From an uncultured Porphyromonadaceae bacterium (GTDB lineage Bacteria; Bacteroidota; Bacteroidia; Bacteroidales; Coprobacteraceae): a DNA stretch of 48,233 nt. The notes under the pieces were generated by a model that saw nothing but the letters and a program-made list of their open reading frames with translations, was not told where the DNA came from and did no database searches. The stretch lies in contig URAV01000029.1 of NCBI GenBank assembly GCA_900545915.1, positions 1 through 48,233 on the forward strand. The letters run 5' to 3'. Of the stretch, positions 27,708 through 35,823 are shown piece after piece. Numbering within the stretch: position 1 is the first letter of the stretch; every line of letters begins with the position of its first letter. Both the position numbers and the translations under genes were made by a program.

Positions 27708-27940
27708 GTAAAAGTGGAGTTGTTTGAATTGGGTGTTTAGTCCGAATGATCTGGTTACTTTGAGTAGGAGTCGAAAGAATATACGACAGGTTATAAAACT
27801 TTCCGATTTAGTACCGTATTCGTTGACCTCTTTTGACAAAATAATCTCTATGGCAATACTCCTGAATTCTTTTTCCTTCGTAATTCAGGAAGAGACGCTT
27901 TTTGCGAATGTTCCGGATGATAAGTAATAGATCTTTATAA
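27708..27940. other. Gap between GH85-1 and sigma gene, no gene seen
   Basis: These 233 bases separate convergent transcripts. The only structure is a 9-base inverted repeat, TCCTGAATT (27860-27868) and AATTCAGGA (27882-27890). Read on the minus strand it lacks a T-run, so it is only a weak candidate end for the sigma gene. Confidence 0.4.
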
Positions 27941-28534
27941 TCAGCGACTCATTTCCGTGAGAATTTGTATGATCATTACAATAATCATGATAGAGATGTA
28001 GTCTTGCAGATTTTCGCGAAGTTTTATCTCTGTACGCATTTTATAACGCTCTACCGATTTTACCGATATACCTAAGGCTTCAGCAATTTCACGATAGTTT
28101 TTGTTTTCGAATCGGCTCATTATGAATACTTGTTGGTATTCAAAAGGCAAGGTTTTCAGAGTTTCGATCATCAGAGATTTGAGCTCAGAAAAAAGAACGA
28201 CTTCCTCTAAATCGTTACAGCCGATCTCGAACGGGTTTGTCATCTTTCCTTGTATGTAATTTTGTTCTATTCGGTTTCTTTGCAAATAATTCAGGCAGAA
28301 GTTCCGGGTCATGGTAATCAGATAATTCTTTGCAGAAGTTTCGATATTTATTCTGTGGCGGTTTTCCCATAAAGATGTAAAAACATCTTGAACCACATCT
28401 TCAACAACCTCTTCCGATTCGATATAACGGCGGCCGAATATACATAAGGACGGGTAATAAGATTCGAACAGTAACTTGAACGCTTTTTGACTGTTTTTTT
28501 CCGATATTTCTATTAATAGTTCATCAGCCTGCAT
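27941..28534 (-). CDS. ECF RNA polymerase sigma factor (FecI-like, Bacteroidetes type)
   Basis: The 197-residue product has sigma-70 region 2 (about residues 20-90; VEDVVQDVFTSLWENRHRI and AKNYLITMTRNFCLNYLQR) and region 4 (about 125-180; TLPFEYQQVFIMSRFENKNY, REIAEALGISVKSVERYKMR). There is no region 3, as in ECF factors. It is divergent from FecR across 683 bases, a pairing in which FecR holds the sigma factor inactive until SusC2 senses its glycan. The C-terminus after region 4 is unusually hydrophobic (YISIMIIVMIIQIL) before ending TEMSR. The binding site proposed for it is the element found at 19204, 29164 and 44894; no copy is seen before its own gene. Confidence 0.93.
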   Translation of the reverse strand: MQADELLIEISEKNSQKAFKLLFESYYPSLCIFGRRYIESEEVVEDVVQDVFTSLWENRHRINIETSAKNYLITMTRNFCLNYLQRNRIEQNYIQGKMTNPFEIGCNDLEEVVLFSELKSLMIETLKTLPFEYQQVFIMSRFENKNYREIAEALGISVKSVERYKMRTEIKLRENLQDYISIMIIVMIIQILTEMSR

Positions 28535-29163
28535 ATTCCTCTGTAAACTTAATTTGAATTATGCCGTTATTTTGTAAAAGCATTTCTAAAAAATTGAAGT
28601 ATCTATTTTCGGCGTAGATTCTGTCCACAAAATCAACCATCTTTATATTTTGTAAAAAGCGTATAATTCAAGTCAGATTAAATTTAAGATTTACAATTAT
28701 GAGAGTTAATAGTTATCTAAATTAAACTGCTCATTTATAAAATTTTAAATAGAATAACTTTAAATCACCGGTTTCATCTTTGATTAATTATCGTTAATAT
28801 CCGACTGAAATATAAAAGATAAACTTTGCAAAGAACTTTTGGGAGTAACTCCGTTTTTGTGTTGCATGTCGAAAATATGATGCCAATCAATTTTATATTA
28901 TATCCAAAAGTAATAAATCATTGTAACCCGATTTATAAACACCAAAATAATTTTGTCATATTGAAAAATCAAAGGCTAAATAAGTATAAAAAAATGGAAT
29001 ATACAAGGATTAATCTGTTTTTATTTTTTTGAAAAACGCTTTTTTATTTAATTGTTTTTGATGTTTTTCCTTTCACTCTTTTTATCCAAAAATCGTTCAG
29101 GTAGATATATAATATTATGAAAGCCTACAAAATCAGCTTTTTATAAAAAACTGTAGGTGTAGC
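28535..29163. other. Sigma/FecR divergent intergenic region, no gene seen
   Basis: This very AT-rich stretch holds no convincing gene; open frames in it are short, start at TTG or lack a ribosome-binding site. It must contain the sigma gene's promoter, but no clear TAnnTTTG box was found on the minus strand. Near its right end, CCTACA (29123-29128) and TGTAGG (29151-29156) bracket a CAG...CTG inverted pair, a small symmetric block just before the FecR promoter element. Confidence 0.4.
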
Positions 29164-29196
29164 TGTCTGTTTTTGCTGGAGCAGTTTGTCTATTAA
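29164..29196 (+). promoter_or_regulatory. Putative ECF-sigma promoter, copy B (FecR-SusC2 operon)
   Basis: TGTCTGTTTTTG starts at 29164 and TTTGTCTATTAA at 29185, 21 bases later. The second block is identical over 12 bases to that upstream of SusC1, and the first is a looser match to TGACGTTTTT. The FecR ATG at 29218 would follow a leader of about 20 bases, so the system would autoregulate its anti-sigma and transducer genes. Confidence 0.55.
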
Positions 29197-29217
29197 ACGA
29201 ATTATGCAAAAACAGAC

Positions 29218-30249
29218 ATGGAAAAGATTTCAGAAAATATAAAACCCCAACCTCAAAAAGTCTTCGATTATTATAGCGGGAAGCTCGACCCTGAGGAAGG
29301 GAAAAAAATAGAAAAACAGCTTTCGGAGGAAAATGCTGCACTATTAGCTTCAGTAAAGAAGCTGTTAGCTTTAGATAAACAAATGAATGAGTTGTCAGAA
29401 ATTGATACTCGTAAGGCATATAAAAAAGTATCGTCTCGTATAAATGCTAATAGACGTTCTCGTATATTCGAGATATTCAGTCGTGTGGCGGCGGTTATTG
29501 TTCTTCCGCTCATCGGGCTGACCGGAATTTTGGGTTATATGCAAATTAAGGATACATTCGCAGATACTACTTATGTCGAAGTGAATGCAGCTCCGGGAAC
29601 GATTTCTAAATATCAGTTGCCTGATAAATCGTATGTCTGGCTTAATTCGGGAAGTTGGTTGCGTTATCCAACCCGTTTTAATGAAAAATCCCGAAGCGTA
29701 GAAATACGAGGAGAGGCTTATTTTGAGGTAGAGTCGGACAAGAAACATCCGTTTTATGTAAACACTCCCGGTGGATTGAGCGTTCGAGTTACGGGAACGA
29801 AGTTTAATGTGAATGCTTATGACGATGAGCGTACGATCGAGGTCGTATTGGAAGAAGGACGGGTAAGTGTTGAAAATGCAGCCGGTAATGTTAATACGGC
29901 TCTTAGACCCGGAGAGTGTTTCTATTATGACCGCCAAGATAAGAATACGTATGTGAAGTCTATCGAAACTTATGAAAAAACAGCATGGAAAGATGGAAAA
30001 GTCGTTTTCAGAAATGCCTCGTTGGATAAAATATTCAAGTTCCTTTCTCGCCGTTATAATGTAGATATTCATTTCGTAAATAAAAAGAATACCGAGTATA
30101 ATTACCGTGCAACATTTACCGGAGAAGATATTTTTCAAATCTTGGATTATTTGAGCATGACTGCTCCTATAAAATGGGAGGTTGCCACTCCTACCCAGAA
30201 TTGCGATACGACACTTTCTCGAAAGCGAATCAATATATACCTTGAATAA
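29218..30249 (+). CDS. FecR-family anti-sigma factor
   Basis: The 343-residue inner-membrane protein has a short cytosolic N-terminus (about residues 1-85) that would bind the sigma factor, one membrane helix (about 90-108, VAAVIVLPLIGLTGILGY), a periplasmic FecR domain (about 125-215; YVEVNAAPGTISKYQLPDKS, VWLNSGSWLRYP, GEAYFEVESDKKHPFYV and GTKFNVNAY) and the C-terminal DUF4974 (about 265-340; FRNASLDKIFKFLSRRYNV) that contacts the STN domain of its transporter. The next gene, SusC2, carries exactly such an STN domain, so the trio sigma-FecR-SusC2 is a complete trans-envelope switch. Confidence 0.95.
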   Translation: MEKISENIKPQPQKVFDYYSGKLDPEEGKKIEKQLSEENAALLASVKKLLALDKQMNELSEIDTRKAYKKVSSRINANRRSRIFEIFSRVAAVIVLPLIGLTGILGYMQIKDTFADTTYVEVNAAPGTISKYQLPDKSYVWLNSGSWLRYPTRFNEKSRSVEIRGEAYFEVESDKKHPFYVNTPGGLSVRVTGTKFNVNAYDDERTIEVVLEEGRVSVENAAGNVNTALRPGECFYYDRQDKNTYVKSIETYEKTAWKDGKVVFRNASLDKIFKFLSRRYNVDIHFVNKKNTEYNYRATFTGEDIFQILDYLSMTAPIKWEVATPTQNCDTTLSRKRINIYLE

Positions 30250-30392
30250 AGTGATAAATAATAATAGAAGTTGAAAATTTAAAATTTGTATGCCTATGAA
30301 ATCTTGAGAAACACAACAGCAAAGCTCTTGAAAATCAGAGCAGGCCATTATTATGTAAAAATTAGAGATTAATTTAAGTTATAAAGAATATC

Positions 30393-33300
30393 ATGAAAAA
30401 AAAGAAAAAGTGTGAATATCATACAGTTACTTCCTGTATGTTTCGAAAAATGAAGATCGGGTTGTTTCTCTCCCTGTTTGCTTTCTCTCAAATTCAAGCT
30501 GAGAATCTTTATGCTCAAAGTGGGACAATTTCTATTTCGGTAAATAACGAACCGGTAGAACAAGTTATCGAAAAGATCGAGAAAAACTCGGATTATGTCT
30601 TTTTGTATAATGACAAGTCTATCGACTTGAGCCGTAGGGTATCTGTTAAAGTAAATGACGGTACTATCGATGCCGTTCTTGATGAAATGTTCAAGGGAAC
30701 AGGAGTCAAATATACCATTTCGAACCGTCAAATTATACTTTCTCGAGAAACAGTTGCTCATGCGGGAAAAATGACCGGATCGGCCTCTCAGCCGGCTGCG
30801 CAGGATGGGAAAATCTCGGTATCGGGAACTATCGTAGACGAAAAAGGTGAGCCTGTTATCGGTGCTAATATCGCACAAAAAGGGACGACCAACGGTACTA
30901 TTTCCGATTTTGACGGAAATTTTACAATTAAAGTACCGAAAAATAGCGAGTTGCTTATTTCTTATGTAGGTTATGTTTCTCAAACGGTAAAAGCAACCGG
31001 AGGTACATTGAAGATCGTTTTAAAAGAGGATGCCAAAGTCTTGGGAGAAGTTGTCGTTACGGCTATGGGTATCGCCCGTAAAGAAGAAACATTGACTTAT
31101 TCTACTCAGACGGTAGGTGGCGATGAGCTTACTCGGGCCAAAGAGTCGAATCTTATCAATTCTTTACAAGGGAAAAGTGCGGGACTCGTGATTACGCCTA
31201 ATTCGGGAGGTGCTGGGGGAGCATCGAAGATATTGCTTCGCGGTAATGCCTCGATAATGGGTAATAACAGTCCGCTGATCGTTATCGATGGTGTGCCGAT
31301 GAGGAATGAGGTATCCGGCGAGATGGATATGGATTCCGGTGGCGCTAATTTGATGGTTAGTGGTTCGGCAGAAGGAAGTGATGCGCTTTCCCAACTCAAT
31401 CCGGACGATATCGAAAGCATTACGGTATTGAAAGGTGCCAATTCGGCTGCTTTATACGGTAGCGCTGCGTCTAACGGAGTGTTGATGATCACTACGAAAA
31501 AAGGCCGTGAGGGGACTTTACGCATCGATGTGTCGAGCAGTACGACATTTGAAACGCCTTTGGTATTGCCTAAAGTACAGAATACTTATGGGGCGCTGAT
31601 GGCCGGTTCTACCGAAAACGGTTTTACAATGGGGTCTAACAGTTGGGGACAACGAATCTCCGATCTTTCCGATGATTATTTTAATTCGCAATATTCACCG
31701 TATCATTTGAGCCGGAATGCTTATAACCCGAGCGATTTTTTCAAAGTGGGAACTAATTTCAACAATACGGTAGCTTTAAGTGGCGGTAATAAAACGGTAC
31801 ATACCTATTTTTCCTATGGAAATACGACTGCAAACGGTATTATCGAAACGAATAAGTTCCATCGTCATAATCTGGCCTTGCGCGAAAATTTTTCTTTCTT
31901 CGATGATAAGCTAAAGATCGATGTTTCTGTTAACTACATCAATCAGAAAACTATAAATCGCCCTCACGGGGGAACATTCTTTAATCCGATTTATCAGTTA
32001 TATACTGCTCCTCGCAATCTGGATATGAACTATTACCGTAAAAATTATTATGATTTGAACGGTACTTGGACATCTAATCCTTATAGTATAATCGAGCAAC
32101 AGACGGGTAAAGACGGACTTCCTATCTCGGTAATTAAATCGGGATATACTTCTCAGCTTTCTGATGCTAATTATGGAAAACAAGTTTGGTTTACCGACGC
32201 TATTAATTTGAATAATCCTTGGTGGTTACTCAATCGCATGACCAGCGAGGATGTCGTAAACCGTACGTTCGGTAGCGTGTCTGCTAATTATCAAATTTTA
32301 GACGGGCTTAATTTGCAGGCTCGTGTGAAATACGATTATAACGAGAGAAACAGCGAAAATCGCCAATATGCCACTACTTGGGGGAATGCCGAGATGATAG
32401 ACCGTGGACGTCTTATTCTCGAACACACTAAGTATTATGATTTCTACGGAGATTTTATGTTGAGTTATAATAAAAATATAGGAGATTTTTCATTAGGTAT
32501 AAATGCGGGTGGTTCTATGTTTAATTCTGCTTCTGACCTGTGGAAGATTACTCCGGTTGCCAAGTCTGGAGCTCCTTATATTGTCGATCTTTCTTGTAAT
32601 CAGTTTGTGTTGGAAGATATTTATTTGAATAGCAGCGAAAATTATGGAGGATTAGTCGATAAAGATTGGGAGCGTTCCATATTCGCTACTGCACAATTGA
32701 CTTATAAAGATAAAGTTACGGTCGAGGGTAGTTACCGAGATGACTGGTATCGCGCTTTCACGCAGTTCCAAGATATGTCTCCGCACTTTGCCTATTACTC
32801 TGCCGGTGTTAATGCTCGGCTTTCCAATATATTCGAATTGCCGCGTCAGATCAATGAGTTAAAAGTTCGCGCTTCTTACTCTGAAGTAGGTAACTCCGTG
32901 CCTAACTCGTTGCTATTGGCTTCTGCAAAACGCAATCCGGTGACCGGAGCTTATATCAATAGCGGTGTAGTATCCTTTAAAGATCCGAAACCCGAGACGA
33001 CTCAATCTTTTGAGGCGGGTTTTGATATCAGCTTGTTAGACCGCACGATCAATTTAGAAGCTACTTATTACAATGCGCTCATGAAAAATCAATATATGAC
33101 ATATCCGGGTGCCGGTAATAAGACGATTTTTATCAATGGTGGAAAAGTCCGCAACCAAGGTATTGAGTTGACTGCTTCCTATGTTTTGGCTCCTAACCGC
33201 AATTTCAGTTGGGTAACCAACGTGAACTATGCGTTTAATGATAATAAGATTATTACGGTGGCGCGTAAACAAAATGGGCAGCCATATAAATATGAAGTGG

Positions 33301-34019
33301 ATATGGGAAACCTCAGCGGTTTGAAAGTAAAATTTGAGGAAGGTGGCTCTTATGGAGATTTGTATGCGGTAGGATTTATGACTGATGAAGTTACCGGAGA
33401 GGTGATTGTTGACGAAGAAGGTAAGCCTTTCAAGAAAAACGGGCAAGCCACTGAATATTTGGGAAATATGAATGCTAAACATACTCTCGGATGGGCGAAT
33501 ACCTTCACGTATAAGGATTTTCAGTTCTATTTCTTGATCGACGGTAAAATCGGCGGTAAGGTAATCTCGTTTACCGAAGCCTACCTCGATTATTTCGGAA
33601 CTTCGGAAAGAACCGGTCAGGCTCGGGATAATGCTGTGGCGAATAATCTTTACTGGACTTCTGAGGACGGAACTATCTCCAAACCGGGAATGTATATCCC
33701 CGGTACGACACAGGTTGTTCCTGTCGAGTCATACTATACTACTATCGGTGGTGGAACTCCGGTAGGTCGCAATTATGTATATAATGCTACCAATTTCCGG
33801 TTACGTGAAGTTTCTATCGGATATACGTTCCGTAATCTTTTCGGAGCAGGTAAAAACTTGACCCTTTCGGCAAATGCCCGGAATCTGTTTTTCCTCTATA
33901 AGGATGCACCCATCGATCCCGAAACATCGCTCAGTACGCAGAATGCATTAGGTAATGTCGATATTTTCAGTATGCCGACAACGCGCTCTTATGGTTTAAC
34001 AGTTAAAGCAACATTCTAA
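30393..34019 (+). CDS. SusC-type TonB-dependent transducer with STN domain (SusC2)
   Basis: The 1208-residue protein is a SusC transporter that also signals. After a signal peptide (KIGLFLSLFAFSQIQAENLYA) comes an STN domain (about residues 45-118; VNNEPVEQVIEKIEKNSDYV and LDEMFKGTGVKYTISNRQII), which would touch FecR in the periplasm. A CarboxypepD_reg-like domain (about 145-230), the plug (LRGNASIMGNNSPLIVIDGV; DDIESITVLKGANSAALYG) and the barrel follow, ending YGLTVKATF. It lies 143 bases after FecR with no terminator between, so both likely share the promoter at 29164. The STN domain is the main difference from SusC1. Confidence 0.95.
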   Translation: MKKKKKCEYHTVTSCMFRKMKIGLFLSLFAFSQIQAENLYAQSGTISISVNNEPVEQVIEKIEKNSDYVFLYNDKSIDLSRRVSVKVNDGTIDAVLDEMFKGTGVKYTISNRQIILSRETVAHAGKMTGSASQPAAQDGKISVSGTIVDEKGEPVIGANIAQKGTTNGTISDFDGNFTIKVPKNSELLISYVGYVSQTVKATGGTLKIVLKEDAKVLGEVVVTAMGIARKEETLTYSTQTVGGDELTRAKESNLINSLQGKSAGLVITPNSGGAGGASKILLRGNASIMGNNSPLIVIDGVPMRNEVSGEMDMDSGGANLMVSGSAEGSDALSQLNPDDIESITVLKGANSAALYGSAASNGVLMITTKKGREGTLRIDVSSSTTFETPLVLPKVQNTYGALMAGSTENGFTMGSNSWGQRISDLSDDYFNSQYSPYHLSRNAYNPSDFFKVGTNFNNTVALSGGNKTVHTYFSYGNTTANGIIETNKFHRHNLALRENFSFFDDKLKIDVSVNYINQKTINRPHGGTFFNPIYQLYTAPRNLDMNYYRKNYYDLNGTWTSNPYSIIEQQTGKDGLPISVIKSGYTSQLSDANYGKQVWFTDAINLNNPWWLLNRMTSEDVVNRTFGSVSANYQILDGLNLQARVKYDYNERNSENRQYATTWGNAEMIDRGRLILEHTKYYDFYGDFMLSYNKNIGDFSLGINAGGSMFNSASDLWKITPVAKSGAPYIVDLSCNQFVLEDIYLNSSENYGGLVDKDWERSIFATAQLTYKDKVTVEGSYRDDWYRAFTQFQDMSPHFAYYSAGVNARLSNIFELPRQINELKVRASYSEVGNSVPNSLLLASAKRNPVTGAYINSGVVSFKDPKPETTQSFEAGFDISLLDRTINLEATYYNALMKNQYMTYPGAGNKTIFINGGKVRNQGIELTASYVLAPNRNFSWVTNVNYAFNDNKIITVARKQNGQPYKYEVDMGNLSGLKVKFEEGGSYGDLYAVGFMTDEVTGEVIVDEEGKPFKKNGQATEYLGNMNAKHTLGWANTFTYKDFQFYFLIDGKIGGKVISFTEAYLDYFGTSERTGQARDNAVANNLYWTSEDGTISKPGMYIPGTTQVVPVESYYTTIGGGTPVGRNYVYNATNFRLREVSIGYTFRNLFGAGKNLTLSANARNLFFLYKDAPIDPETSLSTQNALGNVDIFSMPTTRSYGLTVKATF

Positions 34020-34031
34020 ACGAATAAAGTT

Positions 34032-35735
34032 ATGAAGAAAAAATATTTTTCCGTAATGATATTAGCGGCAACGATATCTTTGGTCGGTTGTGGAGATCCT
34101 CTATTGGATGATCTCAGCTTGAATACTCAAGTTTCTTCGAGTGATCTTTCTATTGCAGAGGATTATGATCAAGCAGTCGGTTTTTTTCTGACTGCTCAAC
34201 AAAAGATGCATGACATAGGAACTTCTGGAGGTGCGCATGTCTATCAGGTACAATTTAATATCCATATCGACAATTATGCCGGTTATATGGCAAGTACCCA
34301 AAATTTTAGCGGTAATTTGCCTTCTACGTACCGTTATTTCCCGGAGTATGCCGACGGTCCTAAGGCCAGTTTCTTTAACGTAGCTCATGCAGCATTGCCT
34401 GTTATGCGGTCTGCCGATCAGCTCGATCTGAAAGAGATCGGTGCGATGTGTAATATCATGTACTGTTTCTCGGCACTGGAGTTATCCGATATTTACGGGC
34501 CGTTTCCTTGGACTGATTACAAGAATGATGTTCAAGAGCCGCCTGTTACTTATGAGCCGATGGATGTGATTTACGATTCGTTGTTTTACAATTTGAAAAA
34601 ATCTGCCGAAATATTAGAGAATTTTTCGAATACGTCACAAGAACATCAAGATAGGATCAATAATGTACTTGCTCAGTATGATCGTATTTGCGGGTCGGTA
34701 GATGTATGGCGGAGATTCGCAAACTCTATACGTATGCGTATGGCGTTGAGAATGAGCAATGTTAATCCTGCAAAAGCGGAAGAGGAGGCTCGTTCGGCAT
34801 ATAATGACGGACTGATTGAAAAATCGATAGCATATAATCAAAACGTACATGACGGATTGTCCCATCCCATCGTATTTATTTCGACCCTTTGGAATGATAC
34901 CCGTTTGAACGCATCGATGGAGAATATCATGAAACGGTTGAACTATCCTTTTATGGAGACGATTTTCCTGAAAAATGGAGGTGCAATCAAGAATACTTCT
35001 ACGGGAGAAAAAGTTTGGGATGAAAATAACGGTATTGTCGGTGTCCGAACAGGTATATCGCTAACTGCTCGTGATGATAATAATCCGTATATCAATTTCT
35101 CTATGGTAAATAGTGCCTATAATACTACACCGGTTGCTCTTTTTAAACTTTCAGAGCGTTATTTTCTTGAAGCCGAAGCGGCTCTTCGTTGGAATATCGG
35201 GTCTTTGACATCCAGTTACTTGAGAGGAATTGTGGCGAGTTTTGCAGACTTCGATGTAGCTCAGACCGATGAGAAATTCCGGACTTATTGGGCACAGAAA
35301 GATAGCGATATCGATACTTCCATCGATTATGAAGATCCGAGTAACTCGAGAAATAATATTGAAGGTCTGTTGACTGTCGGTGTAACTATAAATTCGTCAG
35401 ATGCTCCTGCTATAAAACTGGAAAAGATCATTACTCAAAAATGGTTGGCTAATTTCCCGATGGGGCTTGAGGCTTGGAATGATTTGCGCCGCACCGGTTA
35501 TCCTCGTATTTTCCCGACAAACGATATCGGTGATGGTACATTGGGTAAAGGACGTATGATACGTCGTATTCCGTGGAATGAAACCGATGCTTCGGCTGCA
35601 CAAGATATTGCCAATAGTGGATTGGATGCGCTTGGTGGCGGTAATTATGAGCGTACGACTCTCTGGTGGGATGTTGAAGATCCTGCCGGTTTAGGGGATA
35701 ATCGTTGGTGGGAACGTGCGGCTGTCGGGCAATAA
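34032..35735 (+). CDS. SusD/RagB-family glycan-binding lipoprotein (SusD2)
   Basis: The 567-residue lipoprotein starts MKKKYFSVMILAATISLVGCG (Cys at about 20) and follows SusC2 by 12 bases. It shares with SusD1 the blocks ALELSDIYGPFPWTDY, RRFANSIRMRMALRM, LFKLSERYFLEAEAALRW, KLEKIITQKW and LEAWNDLRRTGYPRIFP, and the ending TTLWWDVEDP, before a longer tail rich in Trp and Gly. It would work as the surface lid of SusC2. Identity to SusD1 is only partial, so the two pairs may take different N-glycan products. Confidence 0.93.
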   Translation: MKKKYFSVMILAATISLVGCGDPLLDDLSLNTQVSSSDLSIAEDYDQAVGFFLTAQQKMHDIGTSGGAHVYQVQFNIHIDNYAGYMASTQNFSGNLPSTYRYFPEYADGPKASFFNVAHAALPVMRSADQLDLKEIGAMCNIMYCFSALELSDIYGPFPWTDYKNDVQEPPVTYEPMDVIYDSLFYNLKKSAEILENFSNTSQEHQDRINNVLAQYDRICGSVDVWRRFANSIRMRMALRMSNVNPAKAEEEARSAYNDGLIEKSIAYNQNVHDGLSHPIVFISTLWNDTRLNASMENIMKRLNYPFMETIFLKNGGAIKNTSTGEKVWDENNGIVGVRTGISLTARDDNNPYINFSMVNSAYNTTPVALFKLSERYFLEAEAALRWNIGSLTSSYLRGIVASFADFDVAQTDEKFRTYWAQKDSDIDTSIDYEDPSNSRNNIEGLLTVGVTINSSDAPAIKLEKIITQKWLANFPMGLEAWNDLRRTGYPRIFPTNDIGDGTLGKGRMIRRIPWNETDASAAQDIANSGLDALGGGNYERTTLWWDVEDPAGLGDNRWWERAAVGQ

Positions 35736-35754
35736 GAGTTATCCTTAAATTTTA

Positions 35755-35783
35755 GGGGGGTGATATCGGGTATCTCACCTCCC
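35755..35783 (+). other. Intercistronic hairpin between SusD2 and GH85-2
   Basis: GGGGGGTGATA (35755-35765) and TATCTCACCTCCC (35771-35783) pair with one G-U and a small bulge around a 5-base loop. It has the same place as the hairpin at 24571-24605 between SusD1 and GH85-1, though the sequences are unrelated. No T-run follows. Confidence 0.55.
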
Positions 35784-35823
35784 GGATACAAAATACATAT
35801 TATTAATTTAAAATGGAAAAAAC

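Noticed and set aside
27724..27927. 67-codon plus-strand frame after the GH85-1 terminator
   Set aside because: TTG start, no family features, and it overlaps the 3' region of the sigma gene's transcript.
28826..29032. 68-residue open frame in the sigma/FecR gap
   Set aside because: It starts at TTG without a ribosome-binding site, is compositionally like the AT-rich gap and resembles no protein.
29117..29146. Nine-codon leader-peptide-like frame (MKAYKISFL then TAA) before FecR
   Set aside because: It lies upstream of the promoter element at 29164, so it would not be on the FecR transcript.
29395..30348. 317-codon minus-strand open frame opposite fecR
   Set aside because: It is antisense to a well-supported FecR gene and its translation has no family features.
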